Assembly: GCF_023757625.1 (NCBI RefSeq)
Contig: NZ_JALGBZ010000004.1
Coordinates: 1-64,000 of the forward strand
Origin: Halomonas sp. S3-1-1
Lineage (GTDB): Bacteria; Pseudomonadota; Gammaproteobacteria; Pseudomonadales; Halomonadaceae
Direction of reading: 5' to 3'
Length of the DNA stretch: 64,000 bases
Positions within the stretch are counted from its first letter, which is position 1. Each line of letters starts with the position of its first letter. Below, piece by piece: positions 45,909 through 54,392 of the stretch. The notes under the pieces were generated by a model. It searched no databases, was not told the DNA's origin, and saw nothing but the letters and a program-made list of their open reading frames with translations. Position numbers and translations under genes: made by a program.

Positions 45909-46568
45909 TCATGCCAGCAGGAAGTTACCGATCAGCTCCTTGCCGCCTTCGGTAGCAAACGACTCCGGGTGGAACTGGATGCCGTGAATCGGATAGTCGC
46001 GGTGCTTGACGCCCATCAGCTCGAACTCGCCGGCGGCCTGCCAACGCTTGCGCTCGGCAAAGTTCGATGCCTGGAGCCCGCCGACGGTCGCGGTCACTTC
46101 CAAACATTCGGGAAGCGAGGCCGCATCGGCAATCAGCGAGTGGTAGCGCATCACCTCGAGCTGGTCGGGCACGTCCTTGAAGACCGAGCGGCCGTCGTGG
46201 TTGATCGGGCTGATCTTGCCGTGCATCGGCAGCGGCGCCTTGATCACCTGACCGCCAAAGACGTGAACGATGCCCTGCATCCCCAGACACACGCCCAGAA
46301 GCGGCGTGGTCGGGCCCAGCTTCTCGATCACCTCACCGCAGACGCCGAAATAGCGCGGATCGTTAGGGGAGCCCGGCCCCGGCGAGATGATGATGCGATC
46401 CGGCGCCATGGCCGCCACGGCGTCGAAGTCGATCTCGTCGTTGCGCTTGACCGTGATGCTAAAGCGCTCGAGCGCGCCGCGGTTTTTCTCCGCGGTCAGT
46501 ATCTCGCCGATGAACTGGTAGAGGTTGTAGGTGAAGGAGTCGTAGTTGTCGATGATCAGGACGTTCAT
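45909..46568 (-). CDS. trpG: Anthranilate synthase component II (glutamine amidotransferase)
   Basis: A 219-residue class I amidotransferase supplying ammonia for anthranilate. Key blocks: VLIIDNYDSFTYNLYQ, ISPGPGSPND, LLGVCLGMQGI (nucleophile Cys) and GIQFHPESFATEGG (His-Glu of the triad). The middle segment MRYHSLIAD is typical of TrpG/PabA. It overlaps the trpE end by 4 bases (ATGA). Some organisms share one TrpG/PabA for tryptophan and folate, so dual use is possible. No trpD or trpC follows. Confidence 0.93.
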   Translation of the reverse strand: MNVLIIDNYDSFTYNLYQFIGEILTAEKNRGALERFSITVKRNDEIDFDAVAAMAPDRIIISPGPGSPNDPRYFGVCGEVIEKLGPTTPLLGVCLGMQGIVHVFGGQVIKAPLPMHGKISPINHDGRSVFKDVPDQLEVMRYHSLIADAASLPECLEVTATVGGLQASNFAERKRWQAAGEFELMGVKHRDYPIHGIQFHPESFATEGGKELIGNFLLA

Positions 46569-47992
46569 GCCGGGCTCCCCATGGCGGTTTCAGATCCTTT
46601 GACGTCATCCGGCTCGTCCATGAACGGCGCCAGGGCCTTGCGGGTGCCGGCGAACTTGCGGCGGATCTCCTCGTACTCGTCCTCGGCATTGCTGTCATAA
46701 ACGTTGCCGCCGCAGGTCTGCACGTAGGCGTTTTCGCCGTTGACGAACACCGTGCGAATGGGAATAGCGAAGGTGCAGTCACCGTTGAAGGAAAACTGGC
46801 CCACCGCGCCGCCGTAGGGGCCGCGGCCGTCGGTTTCCAGATCATCGATGATCTTCATCGCCTCGATTTTTGGCGCGCCGGTCAGCGTCCCTGCGGGGAA
46901 GTTGCTGGCAAGTGCGGTGAACATGTCCTCGTTTTGATCGATGATACCGACGATCTCGCTGGAGATATGCTGCACGTGGCTAAAGCGTTTGATGTCCATC
47001 AGGCTTCGCACCTTCACCGTGCCGAACTGGGCGACCCGACCGATATCGTTGCGGTGCAGGTCTACGATCATGTTGTGCTCGGCGATCTCCTTGGGGTCGT
47101 TCAACAGCGCGCGGGCAAGCTGGGTGTCTTCCTGGGCGGTCTTGCCGCGGGTCGTTGTGCCGGCCAGTGGAAAGGTCTCCATTTCTCCCTGGCGCAGGCG
47201 AAACAGAAGCTCGGGGCTGGCGCCGATCAACCGCTGTTCGCCGAACTTCACAAAATACATTTGCGGTGACGGGTTGATGCGCCTGAGTTCGCCGTAAAGC
47301 GCTAACGTGTCGCCTTCGATGCGAAAGCGCTTTTTGAAGCCTACCTCGCACTGGAACACCTTGCCGTCGACGATATCCTGCTTCACCTTTGCCACCGCCG
47401 CCGCGTGCTCGTCGCGGGTCATGGTGTCGCCAAGTGCGGTAATCTTGAGCGCGCCGGGGCTAACGTCGTCGGATTCGATCAGCCCCTGCAAATACTCGAA
47501 GCGGCTGTCGTCATAGTAAAAGTAGGTGACCTCACCGGTCATCTTGTCGAGAATTAGCCCGTCCTTGTAAAGGCCGAAGCGAAAAGTGTCGAAATCATCG
47601 CTCGCCTTGAGGTTAAGCGTCGGCTCGAAATACTGCATGGCGTCGTAACCCAAATACCCCGACAGGCCGCCGGCATACTTGCGCGAGATGATGTTCTGCG
47701 GCATCAGCGAGCGTAGAAGCTCATAGGGGTTATCGCTTTCGTGATGATTAATGTCACCGTCGCGGTGCTCGATCGTAAGCGTTGGGCCGTTAGCGTAGAT
47801 CAAGTACTCCGGGTCGAAGCCGATGATAGAGTGGCGTGCCATGTGGCTATCTTCGCCCAAGGATTCGAGCATGTAGCAGTTCTCGAAGGCACGTTCGATC
47901 TTTTGAAACAGCGCGAAGAAATCGCAGTCGGCGGCAAGCGTGACGTAGTGCGGCTTGCGCGGCAGAGTAAAAGGCGTGGGGCCGGCGCTCAT
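46565..47992 (-). CDS. trpE: Anthranilate synthase component I
   Basis: A 475-residue chorismate-binding enzyme making anthranilate. The tryptophan feedback element MLES lies near residue 41 (CYMLESLGED). The catalytic core has IFQCEVGFKKRF-like (here KVFQCEVGFKKRF), NPSPQMYFVKFGE, FPLAGTTTRGKT, DLHRNDIGRVAQFGTVKV, FPAGTLTGAPKIEAM and YGGAVGQFSF. The ATG overlaps trpR and trpG ends, so trpR-trpE-trpG is one coupled operon. 4-amino-4-deoxychorismate synthase is the nearest alternative, but the MLES element and TrpR context favour TrpE. Confidence 0.92.
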   Translation of the reverse strand: MSAGPTPFTLPRKPHYVTLAADCDFFALFQKIERAFENCYMLESLGEDSHMARHSIIGFDPEYLIYANGPTLTIEHRDGDINHHESDNPYELLRSLMPQNIISRKYAGGLSGYLGYDAMQYFEPTLNLKASDDFDTFRFGLYKDGLILDKMTGEVTYFYYDDSRFEYLQGLIESDDVSPGALKITALGDTMTRDEHAAAVAKVKQDIVDGKVFQCEVGFKKRFRIEGDTLALYGELRRINPSPQMYFVKFGEQRLIGASPELLFRLRQGEMETFPLAGTTTRGKTAQEDTQLARALLNDPKEIAEHNMIVDLHRNDIGRVAQFGTVKVRSLMDIKRFSHVQHISSEIVGIIDQNEDMFTALASNFPAGTLTGAPKIEAMKIIDDLETDGRGPYGGAVGQFSFNGDCTFAIPIRTVFVNGENAYVQTCGGNVYDSNAEDEYEEIRRKFAGTRKALAPFMDEPDDVKGSETAMGSPA

Positions 47993-48276
47993 GGAGTGTC
48001 CTTGAATACGTGCGTGTTGGAAGAAAATGCGCGGGCGCCTCGGGAAACCGTGGCGATACCGACGCCCAGGGTTTCGGCGATTTTTCGGTGTGCTACGCCT
48101 TCATCGAGCAGCTTGAAAATTTGTAGCCGTTTAGCGATTTCCTGATATTCTGACGGCGTTAGCAGGCTATCGAGCGCGTCATCCATCGCGTGCGCGGTGT
48201 CGATGTCGAGCAGATAGCGGACGAGCTCGGACTTGAAACCATCCTCTGCCGCCCCATCCGGTACGTTGTTAGCCAC
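47989..48276 (-). CDS. trpR: Trp operon repressor TrpR
   Basis: A 95-residue TrpR-family repressor. The helical core has LVRYLLDIDTAHAMDDALDSLLTPSEYQEIAKRL; the helix-turn-helix is LLDEGVAHRKIAETLGVGIATVSRGARAF. With bound tryptophan it represses the trp genes. The start appears to be GTG at 48276, with only a loose ribosome site. The gene heads trpR-trpE-trpG and overlaps trpE by 4 bases, unlike E. coli, where trpR stands alone. The operator at its promoter predicts autoregulation. Confidence 0.9.
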   Translation of the reverse strand: MANNVPDGAAEDGFKSELVRYLLDIDTAHAMDDALDSLLTPSEYQEIAKRLQIFKLLDEGVAHRKIAETLGVGIATVSRGARAFSSNTHVFKDTP

Positions 48277-48297
48277 GTCAAAAAGCCTTTTTCGATT

Positions 48298-48340
48298 GTA
48301 CTAGCGTACTAGTACATAACGTTTTAGCGCGGTCTGTCAA
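48298..48340 (-). promoter_or_regulatory. trpR-trpE-trpG promoter with overlapping trp operator
   Basis: On the minus strand a perfect -35 TTGACA (48335-48340) is followed after 16 bases by TATGTA (48313-48318). The site GTACTAGCGTACTAGTAC (48298-48315) overlaps the -10 and start region. It matches the E. coli trp operator core GAACTAGTTAACTAGTAC at 14 of 18 positions. TrpR bound here would block the polymerase. Confidence 0.85.
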
Positions 48341-48412
48341 GCCGGCCGCCTTTCAGCGCCGCTGTTGCGTATAAAACCTTTATCAAGCGCGCCGCGCACC
48401 CCGAGAGAGTCG

Positions 48413-50308
48413 ATGACCCACATTTTCATTCAAGCCTTTATCTATCTACTCGCGGCGGTGATCGCCGTGCCGCTGGCCAAGCGTTTCGGCCTTGGCTCGG
48501 TGTTGGGGTATCTGGTCGCGGGTGTGGTGATCGGCCCGGCGCTCGGGCTGGTCGGTCAGGAGACCGACACCATCCAGCACTTTGCCGAGTTTGGCGTAGT
48601 GATGATGCTGTTTCTGGTCGGCATGGAGCTCGACCCGAAAAGTCTCTGGGCGATGCGCGTCAGGCTTTTGGGCCTGGGCGGGCTCCAGGTGGTACTGACC
48701 GCCGCCGCCGGCACCGCGATCGGCGTATGGCTCGGCGTGGTGTGGCAAACGGCGCTGGCCGTCGGGCTGGTGCTGGCGCTTTCCTCTACCGCCATCGTGC
48801 TCCAAACGCTGAACGAAAAGGGGCTCGCCGCCACCGAAGGCGGGCGCAGCGCGTTCTCCATTTTGCTGTTTCAGGACATGGCGGTCATTCCCATTTTGGC
48901 ACTGATTCCGCTGCTGGCGGTGGCCGGCGTGGACACAAGCTCGACTCAGGCCGGTCACGACAATGCCGACCTGGTGGCGAGTCTACCGGGCTGGGCCCAC
49001 GCGCTGGAGGTAGTGGGGGCCGTAGGGTTTGTCATCGGCGCCGGTTATTACCTGATGCCGCTGCTGTTTCGCTACGTAGTGAAATCCAATCTTCGCGAAA
49101 TCTTTACCGCCAGTGCCCTGATGCTGGTGATCGGCATCGCCGCGCTGATGGGGCTGGTGAATCTTTCGCCAGCGCTGGGCGCTTTTCTGGCCGGCGTGGT
49201 GCTGGCGAACAGTGAGTTCAAGCACGAGCTCGAGGCCAATATCGAGCCGTTCAAGGGGCTATTGCTAGGGCTTTTCTTCATTACCGTTGGTGCGGGCATC
49301 AATTTCAGCGTGCTCATCGAGCAGTGGCATGCCGTGGTGCTGCTGGGCGTTGGCGTCATGGCGGTCAAGGGGGCGCTGCTGATTGGGCTTGCCTACGCGT
49401 TCGGCATTCGCGGCAGCAACGGCTGGCTGATGACGCTAAGCCTGGCCCAGGCCGGCGAGTTCGGCTTCGTGCTTTTGACCTACACGCGTCAGAACGGCGT
49501 CATCGGTGAGGGGCTTGCCGAGCTGCTGGCGCTGGTTGTGGCGTTTTCGATGTTTTTGACGCCGCTTCTATTCATCGCCTTTGACAAGCTCGTGGTGCCG
49601 CGCTATCTCGCCGGTAAAACCGAGACTCAAGAGGCGGATGACTTCGACGAGCAGTCGCCGGTGATCGTGGCCGGCGCCGGGCGCTTTGGTCAGATCGTCT
49701 GCCGGCTTTTGAGAGCGAGCGATGTGCCGCTGGTCGCGCTGGATTTAGAGCTCAAGCAGATAGAGAACGCACGCAGTATCAACATCACAAGCTATTTTGG
49801 TGATGCCAGCCGCGCGGATCTTCTAGACCGCGCCGGCATCGCCAACGCCCGCCTACTGGTGGTGGCGATCGACGACCTGGACCGCGCCGTGAGCACCGTC
49901 GAGCACGTCAAACGCTTTTATCCGAACGTGTGGGTGCTGGCCCGCGCCTATGACCGTGGACACGGCTATCGCCTGCGTGAGGCAGGCGCCGACGACGTCG
50001 TCAGCGAAACCTACCACTCGGCTCTGGAGCTTGGCAGCCACGCGCTCACTGCGCTCGGTGTACACCCGATGCGCGCCAAGAAGATGGCCTGGTCTTTCGT
50101 GCAAAGCGAAGACGCCCACGACTCCGAGCTATTCGAGGCCTGGAAAGAGATCGAAGGTGGCCAGCGCTTCAGCCGCCGTTATGGCGAGCTCTTTAGACGT
50201 TTGGAAGAAGCGCTCAGCAGCGCCATGGATGAACAGGAGAACGAGCCACAAAAAGAGGACGTGCCGATCTGGACCGCGCCGGTAGACGTGCCGGATAAAA
50301 AAGAGTGA
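48413..50308 (+). CDS. Kef-type potassium/proton antiporter (CPA2 family)
   Basis: A 631-residue antiporter. About 12-13 membrane segments fill residues 1-380 (LGYLVAGVVIGPALGLVG, LSSTAIVLQTLNEKG, FQDMAVIPILALIPLLAV, FFITVGAGINF). A cytoplasmic RCK/TrkA-N domain follows from about 400 (VIVAGAGRFGQIVCRLL), with the nucleotide-binding GAGRFG, ending in a charged tail. KefB, KefC and YbaL share this plan; glutathione control typical of KefB/KefC is possible but unproven. The ATG at 48413 has GAGAGAG upstream; the preceding 16 codons belong to the trpR divergent region. Confidence 0.9.
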   Translation: MTHIFIQAFIYLLAAVIAVPLAKRFGLGSVLGYLVAGVVIGPALGLVGQETDTIQHFAEFGVVMMLFLVGMELDPKSLWAMRVRLLGLGGLQVVLTAAAGTAIGVWLGVVWQTALAVGLVLALSSTAIVLQTLNEKGLAATEGGRSAFSILLFQDMAVIPILALIPLLAVAGVDTSSTQAGHDNADLVASLPGWAHALEVVGAVGFVIGAGYYLMPLLFRYVVKSNLREIFTASALMLVIGIAALMGLVNLSPALGAFLAGVVLANSEFKHELEANIEPFKGLLLGLFFITVGAGINFSVLIEQWHAVVLLGVGVMAVKGALLIGLAYAFGIRGSNGWLMTLSLAQAGEFGFVLLTYTRQNGVIGEGLAELLALVVAFSMFLTPLLFIAFDKLVVPRYLAGKTETQEADDFDEQSPVIVAGAGRFGQIVCRLLRASDVPLVALDLELKQIENARSINITSYFGDASRADLLDRAGIANARLLVVAIDDLDRAVSTVEHVKRFYPNVWVLARAYDRGHGYRLREAGADDVVSETYHSALELGSHALTALGVHPMRAKKMAWSFVQSEDAHDSELFEAWKEIEGGQRFSRRYGELFRRLEEALSSAMDEQENEPQKEDVPIWTAPVDVPDKKE

Positions 50309-50368
50309 TCGAGTTCGAGGCGAAGGGTTGTAAGCGCATAGGTGACGGCGAACACGTTTAAAGGCGAG

Positions 50369-51265
50369 TCAGCCCAGCGTTTGGGTCAACGCGCTGGCGA
50401 TCACCTCGACGAGTCTTTTGGACCGGTGGTTGATGGCGCGGTTGGGGTAAATAGCCACGATTTCCAGAGGAGCCGGCGTGTGATCGAGATTGATCTCGAC
50501 CAGGCGACCGGTGTCGAGATGCTGCTCGCAAAAAACTCTGGGTATGATGGCGTAACCGATACCCTGTAGTGCGCCGGCAATCAGCAGTTGGCTACTATCC
50601 ACCTTATAGCGCGAGCTGACGTTGAGGTGAAATAACGCGTTATCCTGGCCAATGAAGTGCCAAGGGTTCTCTTTAAGAGCGAGAAGTGTCGATAGGCAGG
50701 GCAAACTTTCAAGCTCTGCGATAGTCTTTGGCGTTCCATACGTTTTTATCAACTCAGGGGAGGCAACAACGACACTGGAAAGTTTAACGAGTTGTCGCAT
50801 GATTAAACTACTGTCTTCGAAGTTACCGCGATGATAGGCAATGGAAATGTCGATATCCCTTCTTACGGGATCCAGTGGTGCCATGCTTGTAATGCACTCG
50901 ATAGAGACATTGGGATGGGTAAGTGCAAACTCGGCAATTATCTCGTTAAGCCATTTAGCGCCAAACTCAGAAGGTATCGCTAGGGTGATCTTTCCGGATA
51001 AGTAGCCTTGCTCAGACTTTATCTCGTTCTCAACCTCGTCGAGCTCGGTGATTAGCGAGGCTGCTTTTTGATAAATACGCTTGCCTTCCTCGGTCATGCG
51101 AAGGTGTCGTGTGCTTCGCAGTATCAACTGCTTGCCCAGCTGATTCTCGAGCTGTGTGAGCTGCCTGGCGACCGTCGAGTTGGGAATTCCCAGCGCCTTT
51201 GACGCCGCCGTGATCGAACCCTGATCAGCAACGACAACGAATATTTTCAAGTAATTTAAATTCAT
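50369..51265 (-). CDS. LysR-family transcription regulator next to an E1 gene
   Basis: A 298-residue LysR regulator. The N-terminal helix-turn-helix (about 1-60) reads LKIFVVVADQGSITAASKALGIPNSTVARQLTQLENQLG. The periplasmic-binding-like effector domain (about 90-290) includes LTLAIPSEFGAKW. It is divergent from the E1 gene at 51398 and separated by 132 bases, so it probably controls that gene. Its base composition and codon use are visibly less GC-rich than those of flanking genes, suggesting a foreign origin. The effector is unknown. Confidence 0.9.
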   Translation of the reverse strand: MNLNYLKIFVVVADQGSITAASKALGIPNSTVARQLTQLENQLGKQLILRSTRHLRMTEEGKRIYQKAASLITELDEVENEIKSEQGYLSGKITLAIPSEFGAKWLNEIIAEFALTHPNVSIECITSMAPLDPVRRDIDISIAYHRGNFEDSSLIMRQLVKLSSVVVASPELIKTYGTPKTIAELESLPCLSTLLALKENPWHFIGQDNALFHLNVSSRYKVDSSQLLIAGALQGIGYAIIPRVFCEQHLDTGRLVEINLDHTPAPLEIVAIYPNRAINHRSKRLVEVIASALTQTLG

Positions 51266-51397
51266 TTCACCAGATCTGGGAAAGTGTTTTTCATAAAGTA
51301 ATGTTGTGCACTACTAAAGTCAATATTAAGGTTTTGACATTATGCTTTACGGCTTTTAAGTGCCGCCAGCCCGTGTTTTACGTTATTCGAGGTTGAT

Positions 51398-54070
51398 ATG
51401 AAAGATACTGTTGAAATAGATAAAAGTGAAACACAAGAATGGCTGGATGCATTAGCGTCGGTCGTCGATAGAGAAGGGGAAAATAGAGCGCGATTTCTAT
51501 TTAATTCATTACACTCTTATTCAGACAAACAGGGTTTAAATATCGCGCGCACGTTCAATACCGCGCACCGTAATACGATTGCCGTCAGTGATGAGCCGGA
51601 CTACCCGGGTAATCTAGATATTGAGCGTAAGCTTCGTGCGGCCATTCGCTGGAACAGTATTGCCATGGTCGTACGCGCCAATGCAAAAGACAAAAGTATC
51701 GGCGGTCACCTTGCAAGCTATATGTCCAGCAGTACGCTTTACGAGGTGGGATTCAACCATTTTTTCAAAGGATCACCTACGCGCTGTGAAGGAGATCTGG
51801 TCTATTTTCAGGGTCATATCTCGCCTGGCATCTACGCTAGAAGCTATCTCGAAGGGCGTTTGAGTGAGGAACAGCTGGACCGCTTTCGCCGCGAAGTCGG
51901 TGGTGGCGGGCTGCCTTCCTACCCGCACCCTTACCTCATGCCGGACTATTGGCAGTTCTCAACGGTGTCGATGGGGCTCGGGCCGATTCAGGCGATCTAT
52001 CAGGCGCGCCTGATGAAGTACCTGCATAACCGGGACTTAAAGCCTCTTGGTGAGCGTAAGGTATGGGCCTTTCTCGGTGATGGTGAGTGCGATGAGGTCG
52101 AGACGCTCGGCGCTTTGAACCTGGCAAGCCGCGAGAAACTCGACAATCTGATATTTGTGATCAACTGCAATCTTCAGCGCCTTGACGGGCCGGTACGCGG
52201 CAACGACCGCGTCATGGAGGAGCTCGAAAGCTCATTTTTGGGTAGCCACTGGAACGTCATCAAGGTCGTTTGGGGGAGCGGCTGGGATGCGCTGCTCGAA
52301 AGCGATCACGATGGCCGCCTGCAGCGGCTGATGAACGAAACCGTCGACGGCGAGTATCAAAACTTCAAGGCCCAGGGCGGCGCTTATACGCGCAGGCATT
52401 TTTTCGGTAAGGATCCCGAGCTGCTTGCACGCGTCGAGCACTTATCGGACCAGGACATCGAAGAGCTGACACGCGGCGGCCACGACTCGTTAAAGATTTA
52501 CGCCGCCTATCAAAAAGCCGTCAAAACTACCAACGGCAAACCCACCGTGATTCTCGCGCATACCGTAAAGGGGTACGGCATGGGAAGCGAGCATGGTGAG
52601 GCCGACATGGAAGCGCACAACATCAAAACCATGGAGCTTGAAGGGCTCAAGCGTTTGCGTGATCGTTTTGCTATTCCCGTCAGCGATGAGCAGCTCAAAA
52701 GCGGCCCGATGCCCTATTACCGGCCAGGTAATGACGCCCCGGAAACCGACTACCTTCATGCGCGGCGCACGCTGCTCGGCGGGTACCTGCCCGCGCGCAA
52801 TACCGACCACGAGACGCTATCCATCCCGGCGCTTGACGACAAGGTATTCACCGCGCAGTTAAAGGGAACGGGCGAGCGCAAAATATCGTCCACGATGGCG
52901 TTCGTTAGAGTGTTGACCGGGCTTACCAAGCACAAGCAGCTGGGCGAGCGGATCGTACCCATCATTCCCGATGAAGCGCGCACCTTCGGCATGGAAGGCA
53001 TGTTTCGTCAGTTGGGCATCTATGCGGCGGGCGGGCAGAAATACGCGCCTGTCGATGCCGGCCAGATCATGTACTACCGCGAAGACATCAAGGGCCAGAT
53101 TCTCGAGGAAGGTATCACCGAAGCCGGTGCGATGGCCTCCTGGATCGCGGCGGCCACCTCCCATGCCAATCATGGCAAGATGCTGATCCCGTTTTATATC
53201 TACTATGCAATGTTTGGTTTTCAGCGCATCGGGGATCTTGCCTGGGCCGCCGGCGATATGCTGACGCGTGGTTTCATGGTCGGCGGCACCGCTGGGCGTA
53301 CCACCATCAATGGTGAAGGCCTGCAGCACCAGGACGGTCACAGCCACCTAATGGCCTCCGCCATCCCTAACTGCCGTACCTATGACCCTACCTACGGTTA
53401 TGAAATCGCCGTCATCGTTCAGCACGGTTTAAAAGAAATGTACGAACGGCACAAGGAGTGCTTTTACTACCTGACGATCATGAACGAAAACTACGCTCAT
53501 CCCGCCATGCCTGACGGCGCCCAGGAGGGCATCATTCGTGGTATGTACTTGCTGCAGGCAGGCGAGGACGACCAAAAAACCCGCGTTCAACTACTAGGCT
53601 CGGGCACCATACTGCGCGAGGCCGAAGCCGCGCGGGAACTGCTGCTCGATTTTGACGTAGCCGCCGATGTGTGGAGTGTGACTAGTTTCAACGAGCTGCG
53701 TCGCGAAGCGCTCGAGTACGACCGGCAACGATTTATGAAACCCCAAGAGGTGTATGAAAAACCCTGGCTCACTCAAGCACTCGAAAACCGCTCAGGCCCG
53801 GTCATTGCGGCCACGGATTACATGAAACTTTACGCCGACCAGGTGCGCGCCTGGGTGCCGAATGACTACTACGTTCTGGGCACCGATGGCTTTGGCCGCT
53901 CCGACAGTCGCGAACAGCTGCGCGCCTTTTTCGAGGTCGACCGCTATTACATTGCCTGGATGGCGCTCGTAGCCCTTTGCGAGAAAGGTGAGGTCAGCGC
54001 CGACATCGTCGAGCAAGCCATGAATCGCTTCAATATCGAGCCTGACCGGCTTTCTCCGCTTGTTAGTTAA
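51398..54070 (+). CDS. AceE-type 2-oxoacid dehydrogenase E1 component (pyruvate dehydrogenase-like)
   Basis: An 890-residue homodimeric thiamin-diphosphate E1. The TPP motif begins GDGECDE (227-) and ends VINCNLQRLDG (about 256-). Further AceE blocks: GGHLASYMSSSTLYEVGFNHFF, GQHISPG-type (GHISPGIYARSYLEGRL), AHTVKGYGMG, IIPDEARTFGMEGMFRQLGIY, INGEGLQHQDGHSHL, NENYAHPAMP and YYVLGTDGFGRSD. Length equals E. coli AceE (887). No E2 or E3 gene follows, so it probably works with the complex encoded elsewhere or as a paralog for another 2-oxoacid (pseudomonads have such a 2-oxobutyrate enzyme, MdeB). LysR regulator upstream, PSBD protein downstream. The start region is AT-rich. Confidence 0.9.
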   Translation: MKDTVEIDKSETQEWLDALASVVDREGENRARFLFNSLHSYSDKQGLNIARTFNTAHRNTIAVSDEPDYPGNLDIERKLRAAIRWNSIAMVVRANAKDKSIGGHLASYMSSSTLYEVGFNHFFKGSPTRCEGDLVYFQGHISPGIYARSYLEGRLSEEQLDRFRREVGGGGLPSYPHPYLMPDYWQFSTVSMGLGPIQAIYQARLMKYLHNRDLKPLGERKVWAFLGDGECDEVETLGALNLASREKLDNLIFVINCNLQRLDGPVRGNDRVMEELESSFLGSHWNVIKVVWGSGWDALLESDHDGRLQRLMNETVDGEYQNFKAQGGAYTRRHFFGKDPELLARVEHLSDQDIEELTRGGHDSLKIYAAYQKAVKTTNGKPTVILAHTVKGYGMGSEHGEADMEAHNIKTMELEGLKRLRDRFAIPVSDEQLKSGPMPYYRPGNDAPETDYLHARRTLLGGYLPARNTDHETLSIPALDDKVFTAQLKGTGERKISSTMAFVRVLTGLTKHKQLGERIVPIIPDEARTFGMEGMFRQLGIYAAGGQKYAPVDAGQIMYYREDIKGQILEEGITEAGAMASWIAAATSHANHGKMLIPFYIYYAMFGFQRIGDLAWAAGDMLTRGFMVGGTAGRTTINGEGLQHQDGHSHLMASAIPNCRTYDPTYGYEIAVIVQHGLKEMYERHKECFYYLTIMNENYAHPAMPDGAQEGIIRGMYLLQAGEDDQKTRVQLLGSGTILREAEAARELLLDFDVAADVWSVTSFNELRREALEYDRQRFMKPQEVYEKPWLTQALENRSGPVIAATDYMKLYADQVRAWVPNDYYVLGTDGFGRSDSREQLRAFFEVDRYYIAWMALVALCEKGEVSADIVEQAMNRFNIEPDRLSPLVS

Positions 54071-54126
54071 GCGTTGGTTATCACGTGACACTAAAACGAT
54101 TATCGGAAACAGAGGGAGAGAAAGTC

Positions 54127-54318
54127 TTGGAAAATGACACGATCACTGTGACCGGACACCAGATCCATGCGGCTCCCTGTGTGCGCATGCTGGCGCGTAC
54201 GCTAGGGGTCAATCTTGCCGAGGTAGAACCCAGCGGTTTGAAAGAGCGCATCGTCGAGGAAGATGTCAAAAACTTCGTTCGCCACGTCATGGACGAGCGA
54301 AAAAGAAAGAGCGAATAA
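54127..54318 (+). CDS. Stand-alone peripheral subunit-binding domain (PSBD) protein
   Basis: A 63-residue protein whose body is one PSBD, the E2 segment that holds E1 or E3. Its HAAPCVRMLARTLGVNLAEV...LKERIVEEDVKNFV lines up with E. coli E2 [20 protein letters not shown]...RKGRILREDVQAYV. Arg20, Arg24 and Arg41 match the three arginines of Bacillus E2 that contact E1/E3. The GTG-type loop is changed to PSG. No lipoyl or acyltransferase domain is encoded nearby. I place the start at TTG 54127 with AGGGAG 8 bases upstream; a GTG at 54085 would add 14 residues but lacks a ribosome site. It lies 56 bases after the E1 gene. The three roles I consider are adaptor, decoy, or relic of an E2. Confidence 0.8.
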   Translation: MENDTITVTGHQIHAAPCVRMLARTLGVNLAEVEPSGLKERIVEEDVKNFVRHVMDERKRKSE

Positions 54319-54320
54319 GC

Positions 54321-54338
54321 TATTTTGTATTCAAAATA
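54321..54338. other. AT-rich perfect hairpin between convergent genes
   Basis: TATTTTG-TATT-CAAAATA is a 7-bp perfect stem with a 4-base loop directly after the PSBD gene stop. It has no T tract, so it is a weak candidate for ending transcription of the convergent pair. The rest of 54319-54392 shows nothing. Confidence 0.4.
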
Positions 54339-54392
54339 CGCTGGCAGCTTCGATATATACGAGTAGTTTATACAACACGGTTAAGGGAACAC

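Noticed and set aside
51299..51342. LysR operator TAATGT...ACATTA in the E1 promoter region
   Set aside because: The arms are 6 bases and far apart (32 bases). This does not fit the usual T-N11-A box well enough to call.
54085..54318. The PSBD gene as the end of a frameshifted E2 gene
   Set aside because: No lipoyl or acyltransferase sequence is visible in any frame between the E1 stop and the convergent gene. A good ribosome site precedes the short frame. Decay from an older E2 cannot be fully excluded.
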